Shown piece by piece: positions 13,865 through 17,016 of a DNA stretch of 17,016 bases. Position numbers and translations under genes: made by a program. Source of the DNA: Smithella sp. D17 (GTDB lineage: Bacteria > Desulfobacterota > Syntrophia > Syntrophales > Smithellaceae); assembly GCA_000753945.1 (NCBI GenBank), contig JQOA01000054.1, positions 1-17,016 of the forward strand, written 5' to 3'. The notes beneath the pieces are model-generated. The model had not been told where the DNA came from. It was given only the letters and a program-made list of their open reading frames with translations, and did no database searches. Numbering within the stretch: the stretch's first letter is position 1; each line of letters opens with the position of its first letter.

Positions 13865-15952
13865 ATGAACATTAAAATTAGGAAAAGAGACGGTCGTTTA
13901 GTTAAATTTAACGCCGAAAAAATCACCAATGCCATCGCCAAAGCTGGCGCCGCCACTGGTGAATTTGATATCAAAGAAGCGCGTAAATTGACTATCAAGG
14001 TTTTAAATCTTGCCGAAAAACTTTTTGACGGCAAAATTTTATCCGTTGAAGAAATTCAGGATGTTGTGGAAGAAGTTCTCTTGCAGACTCCTTACCGGAA
14101 AACAGCCAAATCTTACATAATATATCGTGATCAGCATTCCCGTTTAAGGGACATTGCCAATAGAATGGAAGTTGATCTTGTTGATCAGTATTTAAAAAAA
14201 CTTGATTGGAAAATCAATGAAAACAGCAATATGGATTATTCCTTGCAAGGGTTGAATAATTATATATCTTCGGAAGTGAGCAAAGTTTACTGGCTCAATG
14301 AAATCTATTCACCGGAGATTCATAAAGCGCATACGGAAGGTGATTTCCATATTCACGATTTAAGTTTGCTTTCGGTTTATTGCGTGGGCTGGGATTTGTA
14401 TGATTTACTCCTGCAAGGCTTTCAGGGAGTTTCCGGCAAAGTAGAGAGCAAGCCCGCCAATCATTTGCGCAGCGCCCTGGGTCAGGTTGTTAATTTCTTC
14501 TATACCTTGCAGGGAGAAGCGGCAGGAGCACAGGCTTTTTCTAATTTTGACACCTTGCTTGCCCCGTTTATCCGTTACGATAATTTGACTATTAAAGAAA
14601 TAAAGCAGGCCCTGCAGGAATTCATTTTCAATATCAATGTGCCGACCCGAGTAGGATTTCAAACGCCTTTCACCAACGTCACGCTGGATGTGACCGTACC
14701 GAAATATTATGCTGACCAGAATGTCATCATCGGCGGCAAGCCGCAGAAAGAGACTTATAAGGAATTTCAAAAAGAAATGAATCTCTTTAATAAGGCTTTT
14801 CTGCAGGTAATGGCGGAAGGCGACGCCAAGGGCAGGGTTTTTACATTTCCTATTCCCACATACAACATTACTAAAGATTTTAACTGGGATGATCCCAACT
14901 TGCAGGATTTGTGGGAGATGACGGCAAAGTATGGCGTTCCTTATTTTTCCAACTTTATCAATTCCGACATGAACCCGGAAGATGCCCGCAGCATGTGCTG
15001 CCGCCTGCGTATTGATAATCGCGAACTGGAAATGAGAGGAGGCGGATTATTCGGCTCTAACCCGCTGACCGGTTCCATAGGTGTTATAACAATAAATATG
15101 CCGCGCATTGCTTATCAGGCCAGGTCCAGGAAAGATTTCCTGCAGAGATTAGAGTGGTTTATGGACTTGGCAAAAGAAAGTCTGGAGACAAAAAGAAAAG
15201 TTCTGGAAAAATTCACTGACACTAATCTTTATCCATATACCAAGTATTATTTGCGGGGCGTTAAAGAGCGATTCAATGAATACTGGAAGAATCATTTTTC
15301 CACAATCGGCCTTGTCGGAATGAACGAAGCCTGTTTGAATTTACTGGGTGTTAATATTGCTTCGGACAAGGGCCAGGAATTTACAAAACAGGTTCTTGAT
15401 TTTATGAGAAAAAAGCTCATCGAATTTCAGAAAGAAACAGGCAACAATTATAACCTGGAATCCACGCCGGCGGAAGGGACGTCATATCGTCTGGCCAGAA
15501 TCGACAGGAAAAAGTACCCCGATATTATTACTGCCAGTGATAATAAATCGAAGAGCGCGGAACCGTTCTACACGAATTCCACTCAGTTGCCGGTAGATTA
15601 TACGGATGATGTCTTTGAAGCGCTGGATTTGCAGGATGAAATTCAGGTAAAATACACCGGCGGCACGGTATTCCATACCTTTGCCGGAGAGAGAATTGAT
15701 GATCCCCAGTCAGTAAAGAGACTGGTTCATAAGATTTGTTCCAATTATCATTTGCCCTACATTACTTTTACTCCTACTTTCAGCGTTTGTCCGTCACACG
15801 GATATATAAAAGGTGAACAGGAAAAATGTCCGACTTGCGATGATTTCTGCGAAGTTTATTCCCGTGTGGTTGGTTACCTGCGGCCTGTTAAACAGTGGAA
15901 TAAAGGTAAGCAGGAAGAATTTGATTCGCGGCAGGTTTTCCAGTTTAAATAA
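13865..15952 (+). CDS. nrdD: Anaerobic (class III) ribonucleoside-triphosphate reductase
   Basis: This 695-residue glycyl-radical enzyme reduces ribonucleoside triphosphates to dNTPs. An ATP-cone allosteric domain occupies about residues 1-92 (IRKRDGRLVKFNAEKI...YRDQHSRLRD). The catalytic barrel carries C173 in LSVYCVGWDL, the expected thiyl-radical cysteine, and C378-C379 in SMCCRLRID. Near the C-terminus are the zinc-site residues C642, H645, C655 and C658, and the glycyl radical loop SRVVGYLRP with G670. The ATG has GGAG (13855-13858) six bases upstream. nrdG follows after 81 bases on the same strand, so they form an operon. Paired NrdR-like boxes in the promoter suggest repression by NrdR when dATP is plentiful. 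Length and motifs are complete. Confidence 0.97.
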   Translation: MNIKIRKRDGRLVKFNAEKITNAIAKAGAATGEFDIKEARKLTIKVLNLAEKLFDGKILSVEEIQDVVEEVLLQTPYRKTAKSYIIYRDQHSRLRDIANRMEVDLVDQYLKKLDWKINENSNMDYSLQGLNNYISSEVSKVYWLNEIYSPEIHKAHTEGDFHIHDLSLLSVYCVGWDLYDLLLQGFQGVSGKVESKPANHLRSALGQVVNFFYTLQGEAAGAQAFSNFDTLLAPFIRYDNLTIKEIKQALQEFIFNINVPTRVGFQTPFTNVTLDVTVPKYYADQNVIIGGKPQKETYKEFQKEMNLFNKAFLQVMAEGDAKGRVFTFPIPTYNITKDFNWDDPNLQDLWEMTAKYGVPYFSNFINSDMNPEDARSMCCRLRIDNRELEMRGGGLFGSNPLTGSIGVITINMPRIAYQARSRKDFLQRLEWFMDLAKESLETKRKVLEKFTDTNLYPYTKYYLRGVKERFNEYWKNHFSTIGLVGMNEACLNLLGVNIASDKGQEFTKQVLDFMRKKLIEFQKETGNNYNLESTPAEGTSYRLARIDRKKYPDIITASDNKSKSAEPFYTNSTQLPVDYTDDVFEALDLQDEIQVKYTGGTVFHTFAGERIDDPQSVKRLVHKICSNYHLPYITFTPTFSVCPSHGYIKGEQEKCPTCDDFCEVYSRVVGYLRPVKQWNKGKQEEFDSRQVFQFK

Positions 15953-16033
15953 ACAATTAAAAATTGATAAGTGGAATTGCAAGTTAAAACATTATACGCG
16001 ATGCATTTGTGTTTCTAGAATCAGAGGAGAAAA

Positions 16034-16723
16034 ATGAAAATAGGCGGTTTGCAAAAAGTATCACTTATTGATTATCCGGGGTTAATTTGCGGTATAGTCT
16101 TTTTACAGGGGTGTAATTTCAAGTGCCCATATTGTCATAATCCGGAATTGGTTGATCCTAAGTTGTTCAAACCCGGCATAAGAGAAAATGAAGTTCTGGA
16201 ATTTTTAAATACGCGTAAGGGAAAACTGGATGCCATATCCATTACCGGCGGTGAGCCCACCATTCAGGAAGATCTGACGTCTTTTATTAAACAAATCAAA
16301 AAAATGGGATTTGCCGTAAAACTGGACACCAACGGATCACAGCCGAAGGTTATCAAGAATCTTCTTGCTGAGAAACGGCTCGATTTTATTGCCATGGATA
16401 TCAAAGCGCCTCTGGAAAAATACAGGAATATCGTCAATACGCAGGTGAATACCGAATCGATCAAAGAAAGCATTGACCTTATTTTAAAAGCAAAAATTCC
16501 GCACGAATTCCGTACAACCATCGTAGAATCACAACTTGAGGAAAATGATATTCTAGAAATAGGGAAACTGATTGCCGGCGCTAACCATTATGTTTTGCAA
16601 AAGTTTGTACCTTCAAAAACTCTGGACAAAAAGTTCCTTAAAGAAAAATCTTTTTCAGATGAAAAATTACAAAAAATTAAAAGTCATCTTGAGCATCAAA
16701 TTCCATCTGTTACGATAAGATAA
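16034..16723 (+). CDS. nrdG: Anaerobic NTP reductase activating protein (radical SAM)
   Basis: This 229-residue radical SAM protein shows the cluster motif C27-x3-C31-x2-C34 (GCNFKCPYCHNPE) and the SAM-binding GGEPT (72-76). It generates the glycyl radical on NrdD G670 by reductive cleavage of S-adenosylmethionine. The N-terminus IGGLQKVSLIDYPGLICGIVFLQGC is characteristic of the NrdG subgroup. It is larger than the compact enterobacterial NrdG and is in the usual range for deltaproteobacterial and archaeal forms. GAGGAG (16022-16027) precedes the ATG by six bases. It is co-transcribed with nrdD and followed by a terminator. Confidence 0.95.
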   Translation: MKIGGLQKVSLIDYPGLICGIVFLQGCNFKCPYCHNPELVDPKLFKPGIRENEVLEFLNTRKGKLDAISITGGEPTIQEDLTSFIKQIKKMGFAVKLDTNGSQPKVIKNLLAEKRLDFIAMDIKAPLEKYRNIVNTQVNTESIKESIDLILKAKIPHEFRTTIVESQLEENDILEIGKLIAGANHYVLQKFVPSKTLDKKFLKEKSFSDEKLQKIKSHLEHQIPSVTIR

Positions 16724-16832
16724 GAGTTGAACGGTTTTATCTGTAAATATATATTGAGCAGTAGAAGTCCGATTGGCATTCTTTAGATAATTATTTGTGA
16801 TGTTGAACTAAACCGCTCACGCGGTAACTATT

Positions 16833-16867
16833 AAAGCAGCAGCCCCACAGCAGCGCTGCTTTTTTTG
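16833..16867 (+). terminator. Rho-independent terminator after nrdG
   Basis: AAAGCAGC (16833-16840) pairs with GCTGCTTT (16855-16862) over a 14-base loop and runs into a T7 tract (16860-16866). A smaller hairpin, ACCGC-TCAC-GCGGT (16812-16825), precedes it. The rest of 16724-16832 has no recognisable gene. Confidence 0.8.
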
Positions 16868-16890
16868 TTTTAAATTTAATTCAAGCCGCA

Positions 16891-16949
16891 TACTCTTTTC
16901 AGTGCCTGTTAACAACAGCGGGTCCAATAAATCCCAACTGAAAGGAGTA
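16891..16949 (+). promoter_or_regulatory. SD-sequestering leader hairpin, candidate cis-regulatory RNA
   Basis: TACTCTTTTCAGT (16891-16903) pairs with ACTGAAAGGAGTA (16937-16949) over 13 consecutive positions with one G-U wobble. The second arm contains the whole Shine-Dalgarno AAAGGAG of the next ORF. The 33-base loop holds a smaller hairpin CTGTT-AAC-AACAG (16906-16918). Such a structure would block translation unless opened, as in translational riboswitches, thermosensors or protein-bound leaders. It does not match a riboswitch class I recognise. Confidence 0.55.
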
Positions 16950-16953
16950 AATC

Positions 16954-17013
16954 ATGAGTGTAATCAGACAACGTATGACAGAACTTTCGCCAATAGAACA
17001 GCTTAATCGCTGA
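16954..17013 (+). CDS. Very short ORF at window edge, ends in UGA
   Basis: ATG at 16954 follows AAAGGAG (16942-16947) with near-ideal spacing. It encodes 19 residues, MSVIRQRMTELSPIEQLNR, before TGA at 17011-17013, three bases from the window end. The peptide looks like the start of a normal helical protein rather than a low-complexity leader. Three readings are possible: a leader peptide, the N-terminus of a gene broken by a nonsense or frameshift, or a longer protein with UGA read as selenocysteine. The sequence ends before a SECIS element could be seen, so none is favoured. Confidence 0.4.
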   Translation: MSVIRQRMTELSPIEQLNR

Positions 17014-17016
17014 AAG

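Noticed and set aside
16812..16866. Possible riboswitch after nrdG
   Set aside because: The two hairpins end in a T-tract and are fully explained as the nrdDG transcription terminator.

Overview
The window looks like a chromosomal segment of a strictly anaerobic, moderately AT-rich Gram-negative bacterium. An outer-membrane beta-barrel with a C-terminal Phe points to a Gram-negative envelope. Oxygen-sensitive class III ribonucleotide reductase, rubrerythrin and an ADP-forming acyl-CoA synthetase point to anaerobiosis. Gene style and the purine-rich 'ggtgaatggtgaa'-type spacers suggest a Desulfobacterota/Syntrophaceae-like lineage; this is inference, since no rRNA or other marker gene is present.

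Layout. Positions 1-3240 are an accessory region. It holds a broken DUF4143-type AAA ATPase (about 245-975), G-rich repeats, a Phd/PIN toxin-antitoxin pair (1289-1920) and an intact, different ATPase/DUF4143 gene (2086-3240) that appears leaderless. Next come a Wzi-like outer-membrane protein (3262-4866), about 420 bp of dispersed-repeat mosaic, and rubrerythrin with a clear terminator (5293-5936). A promoter at about 6007-6035 then drives a GerMN-domain membrane protein and a divergent EF-G paralogue (6067-8729). On the minus strand, facing EF-G, lie four genes in transcription order: MBL-fold hydrolase (13513-12581), MarR regulator (12499-12071), fused acyl-CoA synthetase (11957-9819) and M55 D-aminopeptidase-like protein (9680-8763). 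Back on the plus strand are nrdD and nrdG (13865-16723), a terminator, and at the right edge a structured leader preceding a very short ORF that ends in UGA.

How the genes work together. nrdD and nrdG encode anaerobic dNTP synthesis; their promoter carries two NrdR-box-like sites 31 bp apart, placed over the -35/-10 spacer and the transcription start. The MarR gene lies directly upstream of the acyl-CoA synthetase, whose promoter contains a perfect 16-bp palindrome between -35 and -10, so MarR repression of the synthetase is the simplest model. The toxin-antitoxin promoter carries alternating TAAACT/AGTTTA half-sites suited to autoregulation.

The most novel-looking items are the right-edge leader, in which a 13-bp stem sequesters a Shine-Dalgarno in front of a 19-codon UGA-terminated ORF; the dispersed repeat family present in opposite orientations at about 124-175 and 4991-5067; the divergent EF-G lacking canonical domain IV signatures; and the operator architectures above.
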